Shown: positions 37,313 through 44,684 of the stretch, piece after piece
How positions within the stretch are numbered: the first letter of the stretch is position 1
Layout: each line of letters opens with the position of its first letter
Source of the DNA: Streptomyces solincola
GTDB taxonomy: Bacteria > Actinomycetota > Actinomycetes > Streptomycetales > Streptomycetaceae
Direction: 5' to 3'
Assembly (NCBI RefSeq): GCF_002982015.1
Contig: NZ_PVLV01000034.1
Coordinates: forward strand, 1-56,794
DNA length: 56,794 bases
Notes under the pieces: generated by a model
What the model saw: only the letters and a program-made list of their open reading frames with translations
What the model was told of the DNA's origin: nothing
Databases searched by the model: none
Program-made: the position numbers and the translations under genes

Positions 37313-38296
37313 GTGAAGACGGCACATGTGGACGTAGCGGAGGTGGTGTCCTGGGTGGGGGACGCGGTGGCCGCTCCCTCCATGCACAACGCCCAGCCGT
37401 GGCTGTTCGGTTACCGGCGGAGCAGCGGCGAGCTGACCCTGCGGGCCGATCTCGCGCGGACCATGCCCCGTGCCGACCCGGCCATGCGGGGGCTTCATCT
37501 TGGCTGCGGCGCGGCCTTGTTCAACCTGCGCGTCGCCGCGGCGCACGGAGGCCGGTCGGCCGCGCTCCGGCTGCTGCCCGATCCCGCCGACCCGCTGCTC
37601 CTGGCGGTCTGCACGTTCTCCGTGCCGGTCCGCGACGACACGCCCACCGACCTGTTTCCGGCGATCCGCCGGCGCCGCACCAACCGGCAGCCCTTCTCCG
37701 GCGAGCCGGTGGCGCCGGAACTGCGGGACGCGCTGAGCGCCGCGGCCCGGCTCGAAGGGGCCAGGCTCGCCTTCGCCGGTTCCTGGCATGCCGAGACCCT
37801 TGTCGACCTGGTGCGCACCGCGGAAGCGGAGGAGGCCACGGTGCCGGCGGTACGGCGGGAGCTGGCCCAGTGGGTCGCGACGACGGCGGAGCGGGGGCGG
37901 GCGGACGGCATCCCGCCTGCCGCCTTCGGCCCACGCCGCTACGGCGGCAAGGCGCCGGTACGCGATTTCGCGACCGCCACCGCCGAGCCGACGGGCCGTC
38001 CGGCGGCGGTGTTCGAGGAGACACCCTGCCTGGCGGTGCTGGAGACCGCCGACGACTCCGCGCCGGACTGGCTGCGGGCCGGGCAGGCCTTGGAACGCGT
38101 CTGGCTCCAGGCGACCGCGGACGGCCTCGCCGTCTCCGTCAACTCCCAGGCGTTCGAGTGGCCGGAACTGCGGTGGGCGGCACGCGACCCGCGGTCCGGC
38201 CGCGGCCGGCCGCAACTGATGCTGCGGTTCGGGTACGGGCCCGAGGTGCCGGCGACACCTCGGCGGGACCTTTCGGAGGTCCTGGAGATCCGCTGA
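37313..38296 (+). CDS. Acg-family FMN-binding nitroreductase
   Basis: A 327-residue protein of the Acg/nitroreductase-like family. It starts VSWVGDAVAAPSMHNAQPWLF, with the Ser-Met-His-Asn-x-Gln FMN-contact stretch, and has RRTNRQPFSGEPV and RAGQALERVWLQATADGLAVS. Acg (Rv2032) of M. tuberculosis is a DosR-regulated member that binds FMN without classic nitroreductase activity. GTG at 37313 follows GGGAGG. It is followed by a strong bidirectional terminator. Confidence 0.87.
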   Translation: MKTAHVDVAEVVSWVGDAVAAPSMHNAQPWLFGYRRSSGELTLRADLARTMPRADPAMRGLHLGCGAALFNLRVAAAHGGRSAALRLLPDPADPLLLAVCTFSVPVRDDTPTDLFPAIRRRRTNRQPFSGEPVAPELRDALSAAARLEGARLAFAGSWHAETLVDLVRTAEAEEATVPAVRRELAQWVATTAERGRADGIPPAAFGPRRYGGKAPVRDFATATAEPTGRPAAVFEETPCLAVLETADDSAPDWLRAGQALERVWLQATADGLAVSVNSQAFEWPELRWAARDPRSGRGRPQLMLRFGYGPEVPATPRRDLSEVLEIR

Positions 38297-38343
38297 ATTC
38301 CCTGGCTGAGGTCCGTGGCAGATCCACCGAGCAGAAGGATCCA

Positions 38344-38386
38344 CCGAGTGCCGTACCGCCCGGCGACGGGGCGGTACGGCACTCGG
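38344..38386. terminator. Strong bidirectional terminator hairpin
   Basis: Perfect 18-base inverted repeat, CCGAGTGCCGTACCGCCC with loop GGCGACG, between the convergent nitroreductase and XRE-PNPOx genes. Just before it a short direct repeat GATCCACCGAG occurs twice. It should end transcription from both sides. Confidence 0.85.
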
Positions 38387-38421
38387 ATGCCGTCCGGCCG
38401 GGCGGCTCGCCCGCGGCCGGG

Positions 38422-39123
38422 TCAGCCGTCGGGGGTCACGATCCTGCGTCCGGTGACGCGTTGCGGCGTCAGCACGATCCACAGCTCACGTCCGCCTCCG
38501 GCCCACGGCGCGCTGTACGCCCGGTCGCCGAGGGCCCTGGCTTCACCGGGTTCGGTGACCGAGCGGGCCGTGCCGGTCATCAGCACGCTCCAGCCGCGGC
38601 TGAACGCCTCGTCGATCCGGTCGACCTCGAAGCCGGCCGCGCGGCCCGCGGCAGCGGCCGGGGCGGCGTCCGAGGCGGTCCGGTAGGCCACTTCTCCCTG
38701 CACCACCGTGTAGTTGACCGGCAGGATCTCCGGCGCGTACGACGCCCCCGCGGCCAGGGCGACACGGCCCACCCCGTGGTGGCCGACCAACGCCCAGCAC
38801 TCCTGCTCGTCCAGCACGACCAGCTCCGACCGGCCCGCGGCCCGCCCGACGCCGGCGGGCAGGTCGCTGTGCAGCCCGGTCAGCTCGTCGAGGTCGGTTT
38901 CCAGGGCTCCGGCCAGCCGGAGCAGGAACCCGGCTCCGGGGGTGGACGGCCCCTCCTCCACGTAGCGGATGTACCCGGGCGCCGACCCGGTGCGCAGGGC
39001 GACGTCCTCGGGGGTGAGGCCCAGGGCCGCGCGGCGGGCCGCCGCGCGCCTGCCGATATCGCTCCGGTGGACGCCCGGTTCGTCGGCGGAGACCACGCGC
39101 GGCTGTCGTCGGCTCGTCATCAC
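38422..39123 (-). CDS. HTH (XRE) and PNPOx-like fusion protein
   Basis: A 233-residue fusion. Residues about 20-85 form an XRE/Cro helix-turn-helix (DIGRRAAARRAALGLTPEDV, SAPGYIRYVEEGPSTPG). Residues about 95-230 form a split-barrel pyridoxamine-phosphate-oxidase-like domain (CWALVGHHGVGRVALAAG, ILPVNYTVVQGEVAYRTA, WSVLMTGTARSVTEPGEA). Such a protein may read a flavin or F420 redox state and bind DNA. That is inference, but fusions of this type occur in actinomycetes. ATG at 39123 or the next codon. It follows the Usp at 39189 after 65 bases on the same strand. Confidence 0.85.
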   Translation of the reverse strand: MMTSRRQPRVVSADEPGVHRSDIGRRAAARRAALGLTPEDVALRTGSAPGYIRYVEEGPSTPGAGFLLRLAGALETDLDELTGLHSDLPAGVGRAAGRSELVVLDEQECWALVGHHGVGRVALAAGASYAPEILPVNYTVVQGEVAYRTASDAAPAAAAGRAAGFEVDRIDEAFSRGWSVLMTGTARSVTEPGEARALGDRAYSAPWAGGGRELWIVLTPQRVTGRRIVTPDG

Positions 39124-39188
39124 TGCTCCTCGATTCGCGTCGGAGGAAAAGGCGGAGGAAGGGGGGAGATCACCGGGCGCGGGTCCCG

Positions 39189-40085
39189 CTAGGTCGGCAC
39201 CGCGTCCTCGCGCACCGTTCCGTCATGGGGTACGACGGCCACCGGAGCCGTCGAGTGGTGCAGGACGGCGTGCACCACCGGACCGACCCGGAGGCCCAGT
39301 GCCGAGTGCCGGGACCTGAGTCCCACCACGACCAGACGGCTCTCCCGAGCGGCCTCCACCACGTCCAGCGCCGCGCTGCCCTGCCGGCACTGCCCGGAGA
39401 TCTCGATGTCCGGATACGCCGTGGCCCACTTCTCCACCAGCGCGCCCAACTTCTTGCGCCGCTGGGCGGCGATCTCCGAGGCGAGCATCGGCACCGCGCT
39501 GGCGCTGTAGGGGCTGTACGCCATGGGCGGGGCCCAACTGTGCACCAGGCGCAGCCCGCTGCCGTGGCGGCGGGCGGCTTCGCAGGCGTAGCGCAGGACG
39601 GCGTCCTCGTCTTCCCGGATGTCCACCCCGGCGACGACGTCCCCGTCGGGGACCGTGGCGCCGCCGTCCAGCGGCGCGCGGACCAGCGTGACCGGTCCTC
39701 TCGCGCGGGCGAGCACCGCGAGGGAGACGGAGCCGGCGAGGAAGCCCATCGCCGCGCCCAGGCCGCGTGAGCCGAGTACCAGCAGGTCCGACGTACCGCT
39801 GAGTTCCGCGAGTCCCGCGACCGGGTCTCCCGGATACTGGTGGGTCTCCAGGCGCACCCCTGGATGGGCGCCCCGGACGTGGGCGGCGGCCGCGTCGAGC
39901 AGCTCGGCGGCCCAGCGCCGGCGTGTCTCGGGGTCGACATACCGCACCACCGGGTCGGCGGGGTCGAAGTCCACATGTGCCAGAACCAGCTCGCGGTCCC
40001 GCAGCAGGGCCTCCTCCGCCGCCCAGTCCGCTGCCGCCGCGCTCTCCTGTGAACCGTCCGTGCCGACGGTGACGGGGCGCGTCAT
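39189..40085 (-). CDS. Universal stress protein, two Usp domains
   Basis: A 298-residue double Usp. Domain 1: PVTVGTDGSQESAAAADWAA with canonical loop GSRGLGAAMGFLAGS. Domain 2: DVVAGVDIREDEDAVLRYAC with altered loop GLRSRHSALGLRVGP. ATG at 40085 follows GGAAGGAGAG. A candidate island operator lies about 62 bases upstream. It probably shares a transcript with the XRE-PNPOx gene. Confidence 0.92.
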   Translation of the reverse strand: MTRPVTVGTDGSQESAAAADWAAEEALLRDRELVLAHVDFDPADPVVRYVDPETRRRWAAELLDAAAAHVRGAHPGVRLETHQYPGDPVAGLAELSGTSDLLVLGSRGLGAAMGFLAGSVSLAVLARARGPVTLVRAPLDGGATVPDGDVVAGVDIREDEDAVLRYACEAARRHGSGLRLVHSWAPPMAYSPYSASAVPMLASEIAAQRRKKLGALVEKWATAYPDIEISGQCRQGSAALDVVEAARESRLVVVGLRSRHSALGLRVGPVVHAVLHHSTAPVAVVPHDGTVREDAVPT

Positions 40086-40146
40086 GAGGCTCTCCTTCCG
40101 TGCGGAAGTCAGGCTTCCACCGTGCCGGTCGGGCGGCTGCCACCGG

Positions 40147-40164
40147 TAGGGCCGACCAGACCCC
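40147..40164. promoter_or_regulatory. Candidate island operator upstream of usp
   Basis: TAGGGCCGACCAGACCCC, 62 bases before the Usp start at 40085. The left half matches the island pattern exactly; the right half is imperfect. Confidence 0.4.
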
Positions 40165-40218
40165 CCACCGGTGCCGGGCGGGCCCTTCCCCGCACCGCAC
40201 CGGGTGGCCCGGCCCGGA

Positions 40219-40875
40219 TCAGGCGGCCCTGCCGGTCGGGCGTCGAACCCGGCTGCGGACGGCCACCACGCCCTCCACCGCCCGGGCGGCCCGGCACGCC
40301 GCGGCGGCTTGGGCGGCGTCGGGCAGGCTGCCGGAAAGCGTCACCACGCCGTCGTGCACCTCCGCCCTGATCTCGCTCCCGCCCGGCAGCCGCCCGAGCA
40401 CGGCGGTGCGGACCTCGGCGGCGAGCTCGGCGTCGGTGCGCAGATAGACCTTCAGCAGATCGGAGCGGCTCACGATGCCCTCCAGCCTGCCGTGCGCGTC
40501 CACCACTGGGAGCCGTTTCACTCCGTGCCGTGCCATCGACCGCGCGGCCCGGGCCAGCGAAGTGCCGGCGGACACGGTGAACGCGGGTGCCGTCATGACC
40601 TCGCCGACGACGCTCGCTCCGGCCTTGGCGTACTCCGCCAGCCGCGCGCGCTGCCCGACGAGCGTCGGTTCCTCGCTCCGCAGCTCTTCCTTGGCCAGCA
40701 GATCCGCCTCGGAGACCACGCCGACGACGCGCGCCTGCGGATCGACGACCGGAAGCGCGGTGATCCGGTGGCGTCGCATCAACTCGGCTGCCCGCCGAAA
40801 GCCGGTGTCCGGTGTCACGGACACGACGTCCGCCGTCATGACGTCGCCCACGGTGTACGGGGATGAGTGGTCCAT
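40219..40875 (-). CDS. CBS-pair and BON domain protein
   Basis: A 218-residue paralogue of the proteins at 17713 and 32298. CBS 1: VGDVMTADVVSVTPDTGF with [22 protein letters not shown] 2: VGEVMTAPAFTVSAGTSLA with [45 protein letters not shown] at 40875; GGAAGACGCGGAGACGCC precedes it. It starts 34 bases after the Usp at 40910, so both form one operon. Confidence 0.9.
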   Translation of the reverse strand: MDHSSPYTVGDVMTADVVSVTPDTGFRRAAELMRRHRITALPVVDPQARVVGVVSEADLLAKEELRSEEPTLVGQRARLAEYAKAGASVVGEVMTAPAFTVSAGTSLARAARSMARHGVKRLPVVDAHGRLEGIVSRSDLLKVYLRTDAELAAEVRTAVLGRLPGGSEIRAEVHDGVVTLSGSLPDAAQAAAACRAARAVEGVVAVRSRVRRPTGRAA

Positions 40876-40909
40876 GGCGTCTCCGCGTCTTCCGCGGTCC
40901 TTCCTACCG

Positions 40910-41785
40910 TCATGCGCGTCGCGGCACGAGAGCTACTGGGCAGTCGGCGTGGTGCAGCAACGCGTGTCCCACCAGCCCCAGTTGCATTCCGAGCCGGCCG
41001 TGCCGCCGGTGCCCGCCGATGACCAGCAGATCGGAGCGGGTGGCCCGCCGCAGCAGCGTTTTCCTCGCGGAGCCCTCCTCCACCTCGCAGCGCGCCTCCA
41101 GGTCCGGATGGTCCGCCAACGGGCCCTTGATGACCGTCTCCAGCAGGGCTTCGGCATCGGACGCGCGCCGGTTGAGACCGCCGCCGGTCAGGAGCGGGTG
41201 CTCGGCGGGGCGAGGGCCGGCGTCCCGCCAGGCGTGCACCACCTCCAGCGGGCAGCCCCGCGCCTCGGCCTCCTCGCACGCGAAGCCCACCGCCTCGCCG
41301 TCCTCCGCCGCCCCGACCCCGGCCGCCACCCTGCGGCGCCCGCCGGCCACGGCGTCGGGGCTGCCGCGCACCACGACGACCGGGCAGTGCGCGGTCGCGG
41401 CGACCGTCAGGCTCACCGACCCCAGGAGCAGTCCTGCGATGTCCCCACGGCCGCGGCAGCCTGTGACCACGGCGAAGGCGTGCTCGCTCTCCCGCACCAG
41501 CGCACCCGCCGGGTCCTCGGCCCGCACGGCCGTGCGCACGGTGACACCGGGCGCCCGCCGTACGGCTCGCTGGGCGGCGGCGCCGACGATGTTCTCCGCC
41601 AGCACCCGCCCACCGGTCCGCTCCAGGCCGGCGGCCAGATGCGGGCCCTCGTACCGCTCCCACGAAGAGGCGTGGACGATGCGCAGCGGTACGTCGCGCC
41701 GGAGCGCCTCGTCCACGGCCCAGTCCGCGGCCGTGTAGCTGCTCGGAGAGCCGTCCACCCCGACGACCAGTGGCGATGCGGTCAT
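40910..41785 (-). CDS. Universal stress protein, two Usp domains
   Basis: A 291-residue double Usp. Domain 1: PLVVGVDGSPSSYTAADWAV with canonical loop GCRGRGDIAGLLLGS. Domain 2 ends GGHRRHGRLGMQLGLVGHAL, which lacks the final Gly-Ser. ATG at 41785 follows GGGAGGTGGC. It is the first gene of a Usp/CBS-BON operon and the last island gene in the window. A candidate operator lies 65 bases upstream. Confidence 0.92.
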   Translation of the reverse strand: MTASPLVVGVDGSPSSYTAADWAVDEALRRDVPLRIVHASSWERYEGPHLAAGLERTGGRVLAENIVGAAAQRAVRRAPGVTVRTAVRAEDPAGALVRESEHAFAVVTGCRGRGDIAGLLLGSVSLTVAATAHCPVVVVRGSPDAVAGGRRRVAAGVGAAEDGEAVGFACEEAEARGCPLEVVHAWRDAGPRPAEHPLLTGGGLNRRASDAEALLETVIKGPLADHPDLEARCEVEEGSARKTLLRRATRSDLLVIGGHRRHGRLGMQLGLVGHALLHHADCPVALVPRRA

Positions 41786-42373
41786 GACCTGCCACCTCCC
41801 GGTGTCCGTCGCTCCCTGCCCACCTTGGCGGCACGGGCGCCGGTCCTGTAGGGCCGATCGGGCCACACCGGCTCGATGCCGCCGGCGCCGGGCAGGCCCG
41901 GCCCGGCCCGGCCTGGCCGAGGAGGGGGACATCCGGCGTCACCCAGGGGCGAAGGACCGATCGTCAGCAATTGGTGTCGATCCCTCGTCCGCCAGCGGCT
42001 CCGAGGAGGTGCCCGAGCGGCACGCCGCGCTTGCCAGTGCTCCCCTTGGGCTTGTTGGACTCCCTCAGCCTGGCGGCGCGCTGCCCGCTCAGCCGCGCGG
42101 TCGGCGGCCTCACTCCCGCGGGCCCCCGCACAGCCCGTCTCGCTGGCACGCCTGGCCACGGCCATCCACCTCGCTGCCGACGCCCAGGCCCTCCAGCGGC
42201 GCCTACGACGCGATGCCCTCGCCGACCGGAAGGGCTGACGCCCACCGTGAGCTACCAGCTCGGCGAGGCGTCCGCCTCGATCCGGTCGGCCGTGCAGAGC
42301 TTGCAAGCAGCGGCCCGCGAGGTCGCCTCGGCCTGAAGCGCGCCGGACACCTTGAGCAGCCCGCCCTGGGCGG
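41786..42373. other. Gap with candidate operator and possible relic
   Basis: No full gene. 41850-41866 reads TAGGGCCGATCGGGCCA, a near-perfect dyad (12 of 14 core positions symmetrical) 65 bases before the Usp start. On the plus strand two short protein-like endings occur in different frames: ATAIHLAADAQALQRRLRR to a stop at 42238, and QLGEASASIRSAVQSLQAA to a stop at 42336. They may be remnants of a lost gene of unknown kind. Confidence 0.4.
41850..41866. promoter_or_regulatory. Candidate island operator upstream of usp
   Basis: TAGGGCCGATCGGGCCA, centred about 72 bases before the Usp start at 41785. It is one of the clearest members of the recurring pattern, with central palindrome CCGATCGG. 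Confidence 0.5.
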
Positions 42374-42880
42374 TCAGGCTCGAAGCGGCGCGTTGGACCG
42401 CCGGGAGAGGAGCGCAAGGGTCTTCGTCACGGTGTCGGCCAGGGTTTCGCACACGGGGACGCTGTACCGGCCGGCCACGTAGACCAGGTAGCGGTTCCGC
42501 TCCGGATTCGGGCAGTCGGCCGGCGCTCCGAGGACGGCGCGGCCGCTGGGTGTGTCCAGGCCGAACTCCACGTTTGTGGTGAAGCCCGGGAGCGCCCTCA
42601 CGTCGCGGGGGATCCAGAACAGGATCGCGTCGGCGGCCGCTCTGGCCTCGGTCTCCCAGTCGACCTGGTGCTCGTAGCGCTCGGCCCGGACGCCGCAACG
42701 GGACTCGGGGCTCAGGACGGTCAGTGGTTCCGGGCCGGTCCACTGGGCGGTGATGAGGTCGAGGGCCGTCGGCCGCCAGGACGGAGCCGGCGCGCTCTTG
42801 TCGGGGGTCGGTCCGGCCAGGAACACCTTGGGGCCGGCGGGGATGGGTTCGCGGGCCATGACCAGGCGGACGGCGCTCAT
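42374..42880 (-). CDS. Nucleoside 2-deoxyribosyltransferase-like protein
   Basis: A 168-residue protein of the nucleoside deoxyribosyltransferase-like fold. Motifs: KVFLAGPTPDKS near the start, DAILFWIPRDV in the middle, and TNVEFGLD, whose Glu would be the nucleophile position, followed by GRAVLGAPAD. Members cleave or exchange N-glycosidic bonds of nucleosides or nucleotides. ATG overlaps the HIT stop (ATGA), so the two are coupled. A decayed copy of the same pair lies at 9222-10015. The pairing suggests a nucleotide-cleaning or signalling task, but none is shown. Confidence 0.8.
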   Translation of the reverse strand: MSAVRLVMAREPIPAGPKVFLAGPTPDKSAPAPSWRPTALDLITAQWTGPEPLTVLSPESRCGVRAERYEHQVDWETEARAAADAILFWIPRDVRALPGFTTNVEFGLDTPSGRAVLGAPADCPNPERNRYLVYVAGRYSVPVCETLADTVTKTLALLSRRSNAPLRA

Positions 42881-43281
42881 CGGGTTGCTCCGTTCTGCGC
42901 GGTGGTGCGGTCGGTGTGCTGCGGGGTCCAGGGCAGAGGCAGGCCGTCACCCACCTGGCGGGGCATGTCGTGGGCGTGGAGGTGGAAAACCGTCTGGGTC
43001 GCTGCGGCGCTCTTGCTGGTGACGATGTTCGCGGCGGGGTGCTCGGCCATCAGCTCGGCGGCCCGGCGCATCACCGTGGCGGTCACCTCCGGGTCGGTGC
43101 CGGCGTCCTGGACGTGGACGCGCGGCAGGACCAGGAGGTGGCCGGTGTTGACGCCTGCGGAGCGGGGGCGGATCGCGAGGGCATCGGGCCACGCGCGGAC
43201 GACGGCCGCCGGCGTGTGCCCAACGGCGATGGCGCAGAAGGCGCAGCCGGGTACGGCCCGAGGGCGGGGTGTGGTCTGCAT
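42877..43281 (-). CDS. HIT-family nucleotide hydrolase/transferase
   Basis: A 134-residue HIT protein. It has the zinc/fold lead GCAFCAIAVGHTP, ALAIRPRSAGVNTGHLLVLP in the core and the catalytic triad motif FHLHAHDMP (His100, His102, His104), followed by DGLPLPW. HIT enzymes split nucleotide phosphoramidates, AMP conjugates or dinucleoside polyphosphates. The start is uncertain: ATG at 43281 is used, but in-frame ATGs at 43329 and 43368 are possible. It is coupled to the deoxyribosyltransferase-like gene. Confidence 0.85.
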   Translation of the reverse strand: MQTTPRPRAVPGCAFCAIAVGHTPAAVVRAWPDALAIRPRSAGVNTGHLLVLPRVHVQDAGTDPEVTATVMRRAAELMAEHPAANIVTSKSAAATQTVFHLHAHDMPRQVGDGLPLPWTPQHTDRTTAQNGATR

Positions 43282-43374
43282 GCCCACCACGATCCCGGCC
43301 CCGTACGGGGTCCGGTAGGAGTTGCCCATTGCGTCTTCGGCCGACGGCTCAGGTCGGGCGGTTGGCATACAGCC

Positions 43375-43419
43375 GAGGGTGCGCCCGCAGCCAGCTCCAA
43401 CGGCTGCGGGCGCACCCTC
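43375..43419 (-). terminator. Terminator hairpin
   Basis: Perfect 18-base inverted repeat GAGGGTGCGCCCGCAGCC with a 9-base loop. It lies between the small membrane protein gene and the HIT gene, both on the minus strand, and should separate their transcripts. Confidence 0.8.
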
Positions 43420-43433
43420 GTGTGCGGGGGTGG

Positions 43434-43745
43434 TCAGGCGCGGGGCGGGGCGATGAACCGCCTCCCGGCGGCTGTGAGGCCGTAGGCGGCTGTGAGGCCG
43501 TAGGCGGCTGTGAGGCCGGCGAGCGGCGACCCGGCGAGCAGCGCGGCGCAGGCCCTGCCGGTCAGACCGTAGTGGTGGACGAGGGCTTGGCCGGTGGCGT
43601 AGCTGACGGCCCAGCAGGCCAGCATGACGGCGACCAGGACGGCGGCTCGCAGGCCGAGCCGGGGTGGTCCGAGGCGGGTGGCGGCGTGTTCGGCGTGGGC
43701 GGTCAGGGCTTGGTCGGGGGTGCCGGCCGGGGTGCGGGCCAGGCG
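43434..43745 (-). CDS. Small membrane protein, probably broken at 5' end
   Basis: The frame is open from 43745 but has its first ATG at 43625. It reads TRLGPPRLGLRAAVLVAVM, then the hydrophobic ACWAVSYATGQALVHHYG, then a repeated LTAAYG unit. Just upstream, other frames hold pieces that look like its earlier part (MFERFTSMTAATTPAW, VIEDDASRAAGTARHRAE), so the 5' end seems frameshifted. An 18-base unit is repeated about three times at 43467-43518. Function unknown. Confidence 0.45.
   Translation of the reverse strand, partial: RLARTPAGTPDQALTAHAEHAATRLGPPRLGLRAAVLVAVMLACWAVSYATGQALVHHYGLTGRACAALLAGSPLAGLTAAYGLTAAYGLTAAGRRFIAPPRA
43467..43518. repeat. Tandem 18-bp repeat
   Basis: Unit GGCGGCTGTGAGGCCGTA occurs twice fully and a third time in part, coding repeated LTAAYG in the small membrane protein. 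Probably replication slippage. Confidence 0.8.
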
Positions 43746-43876
43746 GCCGCAGGATCACTCCGCGCGGTGGCGGGCCGTCCCGGCCGCGCGGGAGGCGTCA
43801 TCCTCGATCACCAGGCGGGGGTGGTGGCGGCCGTCATCGAGGTGAACCGCTCGAACATGGCGCGTCCTTCCGGGAG

Positions 43877-44363
43877 TCAGTGCAGGGCGGTGGTGAGGAG
43901 GGCGGCGGCCAGGACGACCAGGGCGGCGGCGGTCAGGTCCACCGAGGCCCGCAGGCCGCCGAACTTCGTCTTGGCCATGCGGGAGAGGTGGGCCAGGTCC
44001 TCGGCACGGTCGGCCTGCACCTGAGAGCCGGCGGGCGCGGTCAGGTCGGCCAGCAGCTCGGCGTCGCTGCACTGCGCCCAGTGCAGGAACGTCCCCGGCC
44101 GACGGCCGCTCAGGCGAGGCCGGACGACCAGGAGCACGGCCAGCATCGCGGGCGGCCAGGAGCAGCGCCCCGGCGCCCACCAGGACGGCCGGCAGCAGCG
44201 GGAGTTCCCGGCCGGGAACGGTCGCCACCAGGACGGCCAACGGCAGGGAGCAGCTGGTGAGCAGCCCGCCGGCCTTGGAGTCGGCGCGGGCCAGCTCGGC
44301 GCGGACGGTGGCCAGGGCCGCGTCCAGGCGGGCAAGGCCGCCGGGACGGTGGTGGCGGTGCAC
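43877..44363 (-). pseudogene. PycTM-like (Pycsar effector-type) membrane protein, frameshifted
   Basis: The N-terminal frame from GTG 44363 reads AALATVRAELARADSKAGG and a first hydrophobic helix (LPLAVLVATVPGRELPLLPA). Near 44150 the frame shifts. The neighbouring frame continues with AVLLVVRPRLSG, LADLTAPAGSQVQADRAEDL, HLSRMAKTKFGGLRASVDLT and a last helix (AALVVLAAALLTTAL) to the stop at 43877. This two-helix layout with the charged middle matches proteins annotated as PycTM Pycsar effectors, which disrupt membranes on a cyclic-pyrimidine signal. No cyclase gene is nearby, so a defence role is not supported here. Confidence 0.65.
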
Positions 44364-44684
44364 GGTTACCGAGCCGGCGCGGCAATCCCATATCCCCGGT
44401 CCCTGGCCCGCTGACGGCACCCGGCGTCCGCGGTTTCAGGCCGGGGTGGACGGGCGCCCTGTGGTGCAGGGAGATGGGGCGGGGGGAGCCGACGGGCCTC
44501 GTGCCGGCCGGGTGGTCCCGACCGCAATCCGGTCGTGCACGACGCGGTGGTGTGCACCCGGGTGAACCGTGGGGGTGGCCCCAGGCGTGTCCACCGGGCC
44601 CTGCGAGTACGCCGGGCACGGCGGGAGAGGCTGGTCCTCCTGCCGGTCTCTGACCCGGTAGGGGGAAGGGTGTCCCGTTCTACG
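44364..44684. other. Upstream region of transporter operon
   Basis: About 320 bases between the divergent PycTM-like relic and the MFS gene. No gene recognised. GGGGGAAGGG at 44660-44669 could be a ribosome site for a GTG at 44670 or part of the leader. The operon promoter should lie here; no riboswitch fold was evident by eye. Confidence 0.4.

Noticed and set aside
42374-44363. A complete Pycsar or other anti-phage defence system
   Set aside because: No cyclase gene is seen, the PycTM-like gene is frameshifted, and HIT and deoxyribosyltransferase-like enzymes alone are not evidence of defence.
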